A stretch of DNA of 64,000 nucleotides from Vibrio splendidus (GTDB taxonomy: Bacteria > Pseudomonadota > Gammaproteobacteria > Enterobacterales > Vibrionaceae): positions 124,001 to 188,000 of the forward strand of contig NZ_LNRF01000008.1 of assembly GCF_001557875.1 (NCBI RefSeq). Direction: 5' to 3'. The position numbers and the translations under genes are program-made. Positions within the stretch are counted from its first letter, which is position 1, and each line of letters begins with the position of its first letter. Positions 35,831 through 44,285 of the stretch are shown here, piece after piece. The notes below the pieces were generated by a model that was not told the DNA's origin, searched no databases, and was given only the letters and a program-made list of their open reading frames with translations.

Positions 35831-35993
35831 TAGAGCTCTTCGAATCCCATATCCGCTCCTAAATCTTTTCGCATCTCGCTACTCGTATCCCTTATCTGCT
35901 CTTAATCTTTTCGCATCTCGCCACTCGAATCCCGCATCTGCTCTTAAATCTCTTCGCATCCCGTCACTCAAATCCCACATCCGCTCTTAAATC
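35831..35993. repeat. Array 1 of a 42/43-bp tandem repeat
   Basis: About 3.5 imperfect copies of a unit running GAATCCCGCATCTGCTCTTA then AATCTTTTCGCATCTCGCCA then CTC (43 bp; the second copy is 42). It lies between the terminators of the ybjL-type gene and fabV. The same unit in reverse orientation forms array 2 at 57159-57321. Confidence 0.9.
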
Positions 35994-36017
35994 TCCGAGC
36001 TAAATAACAGACAAAAA

Positions 36018-36042
36018 AATAGGCGCTCAATGAGCGCCTATT
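36018..36042. terminator. Bidirectional terminator
   Basis: AATAGGCGCTCA / TGAGCGCCTATT palindrome with an A tract before it. It ends fabV on the minus strand. Confidence 0.85.
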
Positions 36043-36064
36043 CGTTTAGATTCGATAATTTGAA

Positions 36065-37267
36065 TTAGATGTCAGCTACATCAAATTCAACAGCTGGGTT
36101 AACCTCAGCTTCGTAATCAACACCTTCAACACCGAAACCGAATAGCTTCAAGAACTCTTCTTTGTACTCTACGTAGTCAGTCAGTTCTTTTAGGTTCTCA
36201 GTTGTGATTTGAGGCCATAGGTTACGACAGTGATCTTGAATGTCTTCGCGAAGTTCTAGGTCATCTAGACGTAGACGGTTTACGTCATCAACTTCTGGAG
36301 CGCTACCGTCTTCTTTGTATAGACGTTGGCTGAACATACGGAAGATCTGTTCCATACAACCTTCGTGAATACCTTCTTCACGCATCTTCTTGAACACCAT
36401 AGCGATGTAAAGAGGCATTACAGGGATTGCAGAGCTTGCTTGAGTCACAACAGACTTAAGAACAGCAACGTTTGCAGTACCGCCAGTTTGGCCTAGTTTC
36501 TCGTTAAGCGCTGACGCTGCACGGTCTAGATCCATCTTAGCTTTACCTAGCGCGCCATCCCAGTAGATTGGCCACGTTAGTTCAGTACCGATGTAGCTGT
36601 AAGCAACAGTCTTACAACCATCAGCTAGAACACCCGCTTCAGATAGAGCATTGATCCAAAGTTCCCAATCTTCACCGCCCATTACAGTAACAGTATCTTT
36701 GATCTCTTCTTCAGTAGCAGGCTCAACGCTTGCTTCGATGATCATGTCTTTGTTTGTATCAACCGCAGTTGATGTGTACGTTTCACCGATAGGTTTTAGA
36801 GCTGAACGAATCACTTCGCCAGTCTCAGGCATTTTACGCACTGGAGACGCCAGTGAGTACACAACCATATCGATTTGGCCTAGATCTTCTTTGATCAGGT
36901 CAATCGTTTTCTGTTTCGCTTCGTTAGAGAAAGCATCGCCGTTCAGGCTTTTTGAATACAGGCCTTCTTCTTTAGCTAGCTTGTCGAACGCTGCTGAGTT
37001 GTAAAAACCAGCTGTGCCCGGCTTTTTCTCAGTACCGGCTTTCTCAAAGAAAACACCGATAGTTGAAGCGCCGCCACCAAATGCAGCCGCAATACGTGAA
37101 GACAAGCCGTAGCCACTTGAAGAGCCAACAACTAGTACACGTTTAGGTGCGTTTGCGATTGGGCCTTGAGCTTTTGTGTAAGCAATTTGTTCTTTTACAT
37201 TAGCTTCACAACCGACTGGATGTGTTGTAGTACAGATGAATCCGCGAATTCGAGGTTTGATGATCAT
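36065..37267 (-). CDS. fabV: Trans-2-enoyl-ACP/CoA reductase FabV
   Basis: 400 residues from the ATG at 37267 (MIIKPRIRGFICTT) with AAGGAAG upstream. FabV carries out the NADH-dependent last step of fatty acid elongation and is the triclosan-insensitive alternative to FabI, first described in V. cholerae. The catalytic Tyr-x8-Lys is visible in YWDGALGKAK, and the nucleotide-binding loop is VGSSSGYGLSSRIAAAFG. It is monocistronic and lies next to the fatty acid oxidation gene fadE. A terminator follows at 36018. Confidence 0.96.
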   Translation of the reverse strand: MIIKPRIRGFICTTTHPVGCEANVKEQIAYTKAQGPIANAPKRVLVVGSSSGYGLSSRIAAAFGGGASTIGVFFEKAGTEKKPGTAGFYNSAAFDKLAKEEGLYSKSLNGDAFSNEAKQKTIDLIKEDLGQIDMVVYSLASPVRKMPETGEVIRSALKPIGETYTSTAVDTNKDMIIEASVEPATEEEIKDTVTVMGGEDWELWINALSEAGVLADGCKTVAYSYIGTELTWPIYWDGALGKAKMDLDRAASALNEKLGQTGGTANVAVLKSVVTQASSAIPVMPLYIAMVFKKMREEGIHEGCMEQIFRMFSQRLYKEDGSAPEVDDVNRLRLDDLELREDIQDHCRNLWPQITTENLKELTDYVEYKEEFLKLFGFGVEGVDYEAEVNPAVEFDVADI

Positions 37268-37438
37268 ATTCAACTTCCTTAAAAAATCAGGTTAAGGATA
37301 AAAGTTTCGTACGCAAATGGCATCTAATTTCTGTAAAAATGTGGTGAAAATGCAAGTGGTTGGAGCACTCAGCTGATATTTGCTGACTAAGTCACCATTT
37401 GTTAACGCATCTATTGCGACTTCTACGACAAAAACAAA

Positions 37439-37462
37439 AAAGGCACCTAATTAGGTGCCTTT
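37439..37462. terminator. Terminator after fadE, perfect 24-bp palindrome
   Basis: AAAGGCACCTAA / TTAGGTGCCTTT, at the 3' end of fadE on the minus strand. Confidence 0.88.
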
Positions 37463-37476
37463 GTATCATTTTTTAT

Positions 37477-39759
37477 CTAAGCAACGCTATTTAGCTTAGG
37501 TTTTAACTCTTTTCGCGTCAAAGTTTCACTAAAGTCATGACTGAAGTGGTCGACTTGAATCGCAGCGTAACGCAGTTTATCGGCAGCCACAATCTGGTCA
37601 ACTTCTTCTTGCGTTAGTACATCAGCAGCAAGTGCTTGAGCAAGTTTATCTTCTAACAAACCTTTACGAGCAACTTTGCCCTCTTTCACTGCTTTGAAGA
37701 TCTTACGCTCAAGAGGCTTGATGCTGTACATCGCATTGAACGCGTTCTCCATCAAGCCAACACTGTCCTCTTCTTCCTTGCCAATGTAACAAAGGTGAGT
37801 CAGACGTTCACGGTGGGCGCCCGGAGTCATCAAGCTTTCTGCTAGTTGCACTGTTAGGTTATCACTTGGTTTTTCAAAGTGGTTGCCGACAGGGAAAACT
37901 AGACCTTTAAGTACTTTACCAACCATCTTGTTCGGGAAGTTTCTGTACGCTTCCTGTAGCGATTTAGCCGCGTTGTGGAAACAGTGTTGAACCGCGTAAT
38001 GTACGTAGTCTAAGTCAGCTTGTTGACGACCTTCGTCTTCATACTTCTTAAGCGCTGCAGACGCCATGTAAAGGTAACTTAGGCCATCACCTAAACGTGC
38101 AGAGATAAGCTCTTTACGTTTCAGTTCACCACCTAGCGTCAGCATTGCGAAATCCGCACTTACTGCAAGCGCACGACTCAAACGAGTAAGATCTTGGTAG
38201 TAAGGTTTTGTTGGACCACTCATGTCGGCTTTAATGAACTTAGAGCCAGTCAGTGCTGCACCAAACGCGCCGAACGTGTTCTTAGTTGCATGAGAGATAT
38301 GCTTGAACAGCAAGCTATCAAAGTCTTTTGCACCTTGCTTCTCATCTGGGTTCGCTGCCGCTTCCATTTCGCTCAATACGTATGGGTGACAACGTGTCGC
38401 TCCTTGACCGAAGATCATCAGGTTACGAGTTAGGATGTTGGCACCTTCTACTGTGATAGCAACTGGAATACCTAGGTAAGGCGCAGCCAAGTAGTTCATT
38501 GGGCCATCTTGAATAGCACGACCTGAGTGGATATCCATTGAGTCATTCAGAATAGTACGGGCCATCTCTGTCATGTGATATTTCGCGATAGCCGTTACGA
38601 TACCCGGCTTCTCTTTCATATCAAGTGAAGTGGTTGTCAGTGTACGAGTTGCTTCAAGTAGGTATGTTAAGCCACCAATACGGCCTAGGCTCTCAGCAAC
38701 ACCTTCAAATTTACCAATCGACATACCAAACTGCTTACGAACATAAGCGTACGCGCCGGTCGTTTTCGCTGTTAGGTGGCCCATCGCCGTGCCAAGTGCT
38801 GGTAATGAGATACCACGCCCCGCAGACAGACATTCCACCAGCATACGCCAGCCTTTACCTGCGTAATCTGCACCACCGATTAGCCATTCCATAGGAATAA
38901 ACACATCGTGACCACGTGTTGGACCATTCATGAATGCAAGACCAAGTGGGTCATGACGCTCACCAATCACAACACCTTCATGATCAGCTGGGATTAATGC
39001 ACAAGTGATACCAATGTCTTCCTTGTCGCCAAGTAGCTTCTCAGGATCGTGCAGTTTGAAAGCCAAACCAAGTACAGTCGCTACTGGTGCTAACGTAATG
39101 TAGCGCTTGTTCCAGTTAAGCTTAATACCTAGTGTCTCTTTGCCTTCGTGCATTCCCATACACACAGTTCCGACATCAGGGATACCACCCGCATCAGAAC
39201 CCGCTTCTGGGCCCGTTAGTGCGAAACACGGAATATCGGTACCGTCAGCAAGACGAGGTAGCCAGTAGTCTTTTTGATCTTGAGTACCGTAGTGAGACAG
39301 TAGCTCACCCGGGCCAAGAGAGTTTGGAACCATTACCGAAACCGCAGTACTGATACTACGCGTCGCAATCTTAGTTACGATGGTTGAGTTTGCGTGTGCT
39401 GAGAATTCACGACCGCCGTACTCTTTCGCGATAATAAGAGAAAAGAAACGCTCTTTGCGTAAGAAGTTCCATACCTCTTCAGGAAGGTCTCGATCTTCTT
39501 TTACAATTTGGTGGTCATCAAGCATAGCCAGCAAAGTTTCAAGCTCATTATCCATGAACGATTGCTCTTCTGCTGTCAGCTGAGGTTTTGGGTATTGGTG
39601 CAGCTTAGTGAAATCTGGTTTGCCAGAAAACAGCTCTCCGTCCCACCACACGCTACCCGCTTCCATCGCTTCTTTCTCGGTGCTAGATAGTGGTGGTAGT
39701 ACTTTTTTAAAGAGTTTAAAAGCTGGGTCACTTACCCATTTTTGTCTTAGAGAGCTCAT
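37477..39759 (-). CDS. fadE: Acyl-CoA dehydrogenase FadE
   Basis: 760 residues, the large FadE type rather than the usual 380-residue acyl-CoA dehydrogenase. It performs the first, FAD-dependent oxidation of fatty acyl-CoA in beta-oxidation. Visible regions include CFALTGPEAGSDAGGIPD (FAD site), SAGRGISLPALGTAMGH and MDIHSGRAIQDGPMNYL, plus the FadE-specific C-terminal part with DNLTVQLAESLMTPGAHRER. The start lies 55 nt after the psrA stop on the same strand, so the two probably form an operon controlled by PsrA. Confidence 0.95.
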   Translation of the reverse strand: MSSLRQKWVSDPAFKLFKKVLPPLSSTEKEAMEAGSVWWDGELFSGKPDFTKLHQYPKPQLTAEEQSFMDNELETLLAMLDDHQIVKEDRDLPEEVWNFLRKERFFSLIIAKEYGGREFSAHANSTIVTKIATRSISTAVSVMVPNSLGPGELLSHYGTQDQKDYWLPRLADGTDIPCFALTGPEAGSDAGGIPDVGTVCMGMHEGKETLGIKLNWNKRYITLAPVATVLGLAFKLHDPEKLLGDKEDIGITCALIPADHEGVVIGERHDPLGLAFMNGPTRGHDVFIPMEWLIGGADYAGKGWRMLVECLSAGRGISLPALGTAMGHLTAKTTGAYAYVRKQFGMSIGKFEGVAESLGRIGGLTYLLEATRTLTTTSLDMKEKPGIVTAIAKYHMTEMARTILNDSMDIHSGRAIQDGPMNYLAAPYLGIPVAITVEGANILTRNLMIFGQGATRCHPYVLSEMEAAANPDEKQGAKDFDSLLFKHISHATKNTFGAFGAALTGSKFIKADMSGPTKPYYQDLTRLSRALAVSADFAMLTLGGELKRKELISARLGDGLSYLYMASAALKKYEDEGRQQADLDYVHYAVQHCFHNAAKSLQEAYRNFPNKMVGKVLKGLVFPVGNHFEKPSDNLTVQLAESLMTPGAHRERLTHLCYIGKEEEDSVGLMENAFNAMYSIKPLERKIFKAVKEGKVARKGLLEDKLAQALAADVLTQEEVDQIVAADKLRYAAIQVDHFSHDFSETLTRKELKPKLNSVA

Positions 39760-39814
39760 AGTTCAGATCCTTTTGTTCACTATATTGGTTGTGAATGTTT
39801 CGCTTTTTATTGTT

Positions 39815-40444
39815 TTATTCTTCTGCTGACATACCAGCGGCTAAATATGGAATAAGAATATCAACCACTGCTTTAGCATCTATCTTTCTGCCATAGTCAT
39901 TCTCTGCAATTTCTACTAGAGCCTGACTTGATGCCATGGTGAATACACAAGTCCCTAGGGTGAAGTGTAATCGCCAAAATAACTGTTCTTGAGTGAGGTT
40001 CGGATTCGCCTTCATTACTGACGTCGTAAACAGAGAAAGAACTTCGCTATAACGCGTAGTAATGAACCAACGCAGGTGCCCTTGCACATCCGTATAGCCT
40101 CTGCCGATAAGCAACATGAAACGACTGGTACCATTTGGCCTAACATCATTAAGTGCTCTTAGTGGCTGTCTCAAAGACTCAAACACGTCACTCATAGAAT
40201 ACGTTTCGTTCAAGTTTAAGTTCACTAATGCATCTTGCAGTGCTGGCATAAATGCCTCTAAGTAACGATTGAGTACCGCACGAACCAGAGTCTTCTTATC
40301 GCCAAAGTGATAGTTCACTGAAGCTAAGTTGACATTCGCTTTACTCGTAATCGTGCGTAAAGAGGTGTCATTAAAACCGTGCTCAGCAAATAAGCCTTCA
40401 GCCACATCTAAGATTTTGTCTTTGGTTGTACTTCTTGGTGCCAT
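39815..40444 (-). CDS. psrA: TetR-family fatty acid regulator PsrA
   Basis: About 209 residues from the ATG at 40444 (MAPRSTTKDKILDVAEGLF); a GTG three codons earlier is an alternative. The N-terminal TetR helix-turn-helix reads SLRTITSKANVNLASVNYHF. The C-terminal part (LFWRLHFTLGTCVFTMASS) resembles Pseudomonas and Shewanella PsrA, which sense long-chain fatty acids and repress beta-oxidation genes. Its position directly before fadE fits. An AAAC-N4-GTTT palindrome 17 nt upstream of the start is a candidate autoregulatory operator. Confidence 0.83.
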   Translation of the reverse strand: MAPRSTTKDKILDVAEGLFAEHGFNDTSLRTITSKANVNLASVNYHFGDKKTLVRAVLNRYLEAFMPALQDALVNLNLNETYSMSDVFESLRQPLRALNDVRPNGTSRFMLLIGRGYTDVQGHLRWFITTRYSEVLSLFTTSVMKANPNLTQEQLFWRLHFTLGTCVFTMASSQALVEIAENDYGRKIDAKAVVDILIPYLAAGMSAEE

Positions 40445-40458
40445 TTCAATCACTCGTA

Positions 40459-40474
40459 TTAAACAACTGTTTGA
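40459..40474. promoter_or_regulatory. Candidate PsrA operator
   Basis: TTAAAC-AACT-GTTTGA resembles the published PsrA motif (G/C)AAAC-N2-4-GTTT(G/C). It lies just upstream of the psrA start, where binding would block transcription of psrA-fadE. Confidence 0.5.
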
Positions 40475-40614
40475 AATATACGCTTAGTACATTTATTTAA
40501 CAAGCAAGCAACATCACATTTTCACAAATTGGTCGTACCAGTTAATAAAACTCAGCACTAACCGATTGAATCGCTGTGTGTTTACAAAAAAATAAAAAAA
40601 TAATGAATTTTCTT

Positions 40615-40643
40615 GGAACTGAAATGGAAATGGGGGGTCATAA
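40615..40643 (+). promoter_or_regulatory. SigmaE-type promoter
   Basis: GGAACTG (40615-40621), 16-nt spacer, TCATAA (40638-40643), with an A-rich UP-like tract before it. Fits the sigmaE consensus GGAACTT-N16-TCNNA. Confidence 0.7.
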
Positions 40644-40649
40644 ATTAGG

Positions 40650-40782
40650 TAGAAAACAGCGTATTTAGAAGTTTAACAGGCCGTCAAACTTGTTCTTCTC
40701 ACTGCTTTCTTAATTACTGCATTTTCCTTATTAACTCCTATACTTGTATCCGCCCAAACCACGTTGGTTTGGGCTTTTTTTT
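40650..40782 (+). ncRNA. vrrA: SigmaE-dependent sRNA VrrA
   Basis: About 133 nt between a sigmaE-type promoter and a strong intrinsic terminator (GCCCAAACCA-CGT-TGGTTTGGGC then eight T). No ORF with a ribosome site is present. In V. cholerae the 140-nt VrrA RNA is made from a sigmaE promoter in the gap beside a TetR-family gene next to fadE, which is the arrangement here. VrrA represses outer-membrane proteins such as OmpA through Hfq and promotes vesicle release. Location, promoter type, length and terminator agree; the nucleotide sequence itself was not compared. Confidence 0.75.
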
Positions 40783-40826
40783 GTGTGTTGATCTGATACC
40801 TTTTCTTTGGCTGTTACTCGACACAA

Positions 40827-40852
40827 AAAAGCCCCCGAAATCGAGGGCTTTT
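40827..40852 (-). terminator. Terminator for the adhesin gene
   Basis: AAAAGCCC / GGGCTTTT stem with a 10-nt loop, 37 nt after the adhesin stop on the minus strand. May act in both directions. Confidence 0.75.
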
Positions 40853-40888
40853 CTTACGTTAAGCATTAGAACCTTTCACTTTATCTAA

Positions 40889-43800
40889 TTAAGCAGCATC
40901 ATTTTTTATCAGCTCTCCCAGCACAGCAAGGTCATTACCTAGATCAACCGAACCACCCAGTTCAGTCGCAATCCCCTCAACAACTATAGTTTGGACATCA
41001 TCCCCTCCATTGATTGGAATAGACAACGCGATATCTTCTCCGTCGACAGAGACCTCAATCGCATCAAGTAGCTCTGCCATTTGAGTCTCATCTTGAGGGT
41101 CTTCGACCAAATCATTGAGGTTGATCAGATCCCCAGAACCACCAGTATAAAGCTCGAAATCTTTAATAATATCAGTACCGTTGTCGAGCGCAGAGTCTAG
41201 CCACGTGAAGATGTTGTCTCCACTATCTCCAATTAGCAGATCGTTGCCTGACTCGGCATACAAGGGTTCATTACTCGCTGCACTAACAACGTTATATTGC
41301 TGCGGTTCTTCGATATCTATGGTGACCGTCTCTACCGTGCTTTCTGCACCATTAGAGTCGACCGCGACATAATCAAACTGCGGGTCTTCGGTTACTGCCT
41401 CGTTACCTTGAACATAGCGTAACTCCCAACTGCCCCCTGTCGATGACAGCTCCATCCCAACAATCGGATTGTCTGGTGAAGAATAACTAAAATCATACAG
41501 AATTTGGTTATTCCCTGTATCTCCTGGATCTTTTTGATATTGCTCCGTCTGAGTCGTGCCATCAGCAAAGGTATAGAGCACTTCAACATAAACATTACTA
41601 TCAGTGTTAAATGAACCACCCAAACCATCTAAACCAAAGTCAACAACCTCTAATGGATTATTAGTAAAGTCGAGGACCAAGGTCTCCTGTTTGTTCATAC
41701 CTCTACCATCAGTATCACCAATACCAAAGCCAACATGAGGTTGTTCACCTTGATACTGTTTCAACGGTTTATCATTGTTATCTTCGATCGTTACTGTAAT
41801 CGTATTACCGTTATCTAGCGTAATAAGTCTCTCTGTTGGTGAAACTTCTACACCCCAATTATAGAAACCATCAACAAGCTCTGGCATATCCTCAGGATCA
41901 CCACTGAAGCCCATTTCAAACATTTCTCCAGGCCCAGCAACAAAACTGATATTGTTCGGAACAAACAACACACCGTTATCAACATCAGACTGCACGATTT
42001 CTCTCGTGACGCCATTTTCATCGGTATACAAAAGGCTGCCGTTGGTTGGCAGACTTTCGATTCGAATATTAAGTGGAATGTCATCATGGTCATCTTCTAT
42101 ATCTGAGATGTAATCAGGCATACCACCGTCTTCAGAATCGAAAAGGATTGGTATGACCGCGTCCTCATCATTAACGACCGTAAAGCTGGTCGCTTCAGGT
42201 GCGTCATTGACACCATTGATTGTTATCTCGATAACATGCTCTACACCATCAATAGCGGTTACCACATATCGCTCAATAACCACGTCATCATCATTCAAGT
42301 ATTGAACCGCATCGTTATCAACGACATAACTCCATGCCCCCTCAGGAGTAATCGTTAACATGCCCAGAGCAAGTGCATAAGTAGACCCAATCGGGGTAAA
42401 CACACCATTAGGTTTAAAGGCGGGCATGTCACTCGTATCGACATCAGTAATCGTTAAAGTACCTGAAACTGAAAGTTCGTTGGTATCAGGATCAACATCG
42501 ACATCTTCCGTCACCTCACCCGTGTCAGAATCACCTTCACCAACAGTGATTTCAGACGGGTCATCAGCACCATTGATGGTGATGGTCACTTCACTTGTGG
42601 TTCCGTCAATCGCAGTAACCGTGTAAACCTCGGTAACGAACTCATCGTCATCAAGATATTGCACATCATCGTTGTCCACGACGTACGTCCATTCACCGTC
42701 GTCGGTAATGGTCAACATACCCAACGCAGTATCATTGGTCGAGCCTTCTGGGTTAAACGTACCATTGGGTTCAAAAGCAGCGACATCACTGTCGTCTACA
42801 TCGGTGATGGTTAGCGTTCCGGAGGTTATTAAGTTGTTGCTCTCTAGGTCAACATCCACATCCTCAGTCACTTCACCTGTGTCTGAATCACCTTCGCCAA
42901 CGGTTATATCAGATGGATCATCAGCTCCGTTAATAGTGATGATAACTTCGCTTGTGGTACCGTCGCTGGCTGTAACGGTATAAACCTCAGTTACGAACTC
43001 ATCGTCATCTAAGTACTGTACGTCATCGTTGTTAACTACGTAAGTCCACGCACCATCAGGGTCGATGCTCAAAACGCCTAGCTGTGAGTCGTTTGTTGAA
43101 CCTACGAGGTTAAACTCACCATCAGCTGAAAAGGTGGGAGTGTCGCTGTCTACATCTGTAATCACGATCTGACCAGACGTCACTAATTGGTTGGTGATGT
43201 CGTCTACATCAATGTCCTCGGTCACACTGCCCGAGTCGTCAGTGGCTACAGCCGCATCATCAGTACCAATTATCGTTACTGTGATGACTTGTTCGACTCC
43301 ATCGGAGGTTTGTACTGTCGTCGTGTCTTGAATTTGCTCGCCATCGGCAAGCTCATCATAAGGGCTGTTGGCCACGAAGGTCCAAGTACCATCTTCGTTT
43401 ACAACAAAGGTACCGAGATCATTATCTCCAGCGACCTCTTTGCCAATAAAGGTAACGTCCGGATCATCGCTGGTTAAGGCGCCACCTGTCTCAATTGGTT
43501 CATCCTGCTCAAACTCAATAACATTAGTTTCACCTGAAATAAGCGCAAAAGCGATGATATCCAAAAGAGCAATACTTTGAGTTTCTGACAATCCTTGAGA
43601 CTCAAACCCTTCAGTTTCAAAATTCGTGGCAGCTTGAGTTTCAGCCCCAGTACGTTCAATCCTACCGCTGTTGGTCAAACTCGAGCCTTCCTCACCAGCA
43701 GCAGTATCAAACTCATCTCCTAGTTCTGTTGGATCAAATCCTTCTTCAATTGCACGCTGAACTTGAGCGATCGCATCGTCAGTATCTAGCACATTTTGTT

Positions 43801-43990
43801 GGCCCTGGTTATCTACAAAACGTGCAGAAACACTTGGCACACTCTCTTCACTAGTATCAAAACTGATAATTACGTCGCTAGCAGCTGGTTGTTCGCCCGG
43901 AGACAAACGTCTAACTTGGCCTTGAGCGTCGAGCACTACACTCCCGCTAGCAAGACCTAGTATATTTAGGTTGATATTTCCCATATCCAT
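40889..43990 (-). CDS. Lap-type VCBS-repeat adhesin, type I secretion substrate
   Basis: About 1033 residues from the ATG at 43990 (MDMGNINLNILGLASGSVVL); the frame extends 43 codons further but without homology. The N-terminal 110 residues look like a LapA-type retention module with Thr96-Ala-Ala-Gly99, the LapG protease site pattern. VCBS repeats of 119 residues follow (GEVTEDVDVD, DDEFVTEVYTVTA), then a cadherin/discoidin-like middle region. The C-terminus has an RTX-like element (ESGNDLLIGDSGDNIF) and a type I secretion target domain. The protein is very acidic and probably binds calcium. It is divergent from a TolC-family porin and an OmpA-like lipoprotein. An ABC ATPase and membrane-fusion protein are not nearby. 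Confidence 0.88.
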   Translation of the reverse strand: MDMGNINLNILGLASGSVVLDAQGQVRRLSPGEQPAASDVIISFDTSEESVPSVSARFVDNQGQQNVLDTDDAIAQVQRAIEEGFDPTELGDEFDTAAGEEGSSLTNSGRIERTGAETQAATNFETEGFESQGLSETQSIALLDIIAFALISGETNVIEFEQDEPIETGGALTSDDPDVTFIGKEVAGDNDLGTFVVNEDGTWTFVANSPYDELADGEQIQDTTTVQTSDGVEQVITVTIIGTDDAAVATDDSGSVTEDIDVDDITNQLVTSGQIVITDVDSDTPTFSADGEFNLVGSTNDSQLGVLSIDPDGAWTYVVNNDDVQYLDDDEFVTEVYTVTASDGTTSEVIITINGADDPSDITVGEGDSDTGEVTEDVDVDLESNNLITSGTLTITDVDDSDVAAFEPNGTFNPEGSTNDTALGMLTITDDGEWTYVVDNDDVQYLDDDEFVTEVYTVTAIDGTTSEVTITINGADDPSEITVGEGDSDTGEVTEDVDVDPDTNELSVSGTLTITDVDTSDMPAFKPNGVFTPIGSTYALALGMLTITPEGAWSYVVDNDAVQYLNDDDVVIERYVVTAIDGVEHVIEITINGVNDAPEATSFTVVNDEDAVIPILFDSEDGGMPDYISDIEDDHDDIPLNIRIESLPTNGSLLYTDENGVTREIVQSDVDNGVLFVPNNISFVAGPGEMFEMGFSGDPEDMPELVDGFYNWGVEVSPTERLITLDNGNTITVTIEDNNDKPLKQYQGEQPHVGFGIGDTDGRGMNKQETLVLDFTNNPLEVVDFGLDGLGGSFNTDSNVYVEVLYTFADGTTQTEQYQKDPGDTGNNQILYDFSYSSPDNPIVGMELSSTGGSWELRYVQGNEAVTEDPQFDYVAVDSNGAESTVETVTIDIEEPQQYNVVSAASNEPLYAESGNDLLIGDSGDNIFTWLDSALDNGTDIIKDFELYTGGSGDLINLNDLVEDPQDETQMAELLDAIEVSVDGEDIALSIPINGGDDVQTIVVEGIATELGGSVDLGNDLAVLGELIKNDAA
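42190..43230 (-). repeat. 357-bp tandem repeats inside the adhesin gene
   Basis: Three successive VCBS units. The two best preserved are related at DNA level with a period of 357 bp (119 codons), for example TCACCTCACCCGTGTC at 42511 against TCACTTCACCTGTGTC at 42868. Boundaries are approximate. Confidence 0.75.
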
Positions 43991-44285
43991 ATTCCCACTT
44001 CTACCCAGAACACACCAAACGCGGATCCAATCCCACTCTGCGCTGTGGCTATTTCCTACAATAAATTTAGTAGTGGCACTATTGATAATCAACTCACTAA
44101 AGTAGTGCAACCAAAGCACTTTTCAAATTAGTCAATAGCAATAGCGACTTACATTCAAAAAAAAACCAACAAACTTCGCATTTTTTTGCAAATGTCCTAA
44201 GCTTCGTTTAATACCCTTCTCTCAATTCAGCGGTAAACGTAGGTTGGGAAACGGATGAGACATTGAAAGTAGAAGGAGAGCTACT

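Noticed and set aside
35805..35990. 61-codon ORF over array 1
   Set aside because: It is the reverse orientation of the same repeat, without a ribosome site or codon signature.
42426..43580. Several Ser/Val/Thr-rich plus-strand ORFs inside the adhesin gene
   Set aside because: They are antisense shadows of the repetitive Asp/Thr/Val-coding VCBS region.
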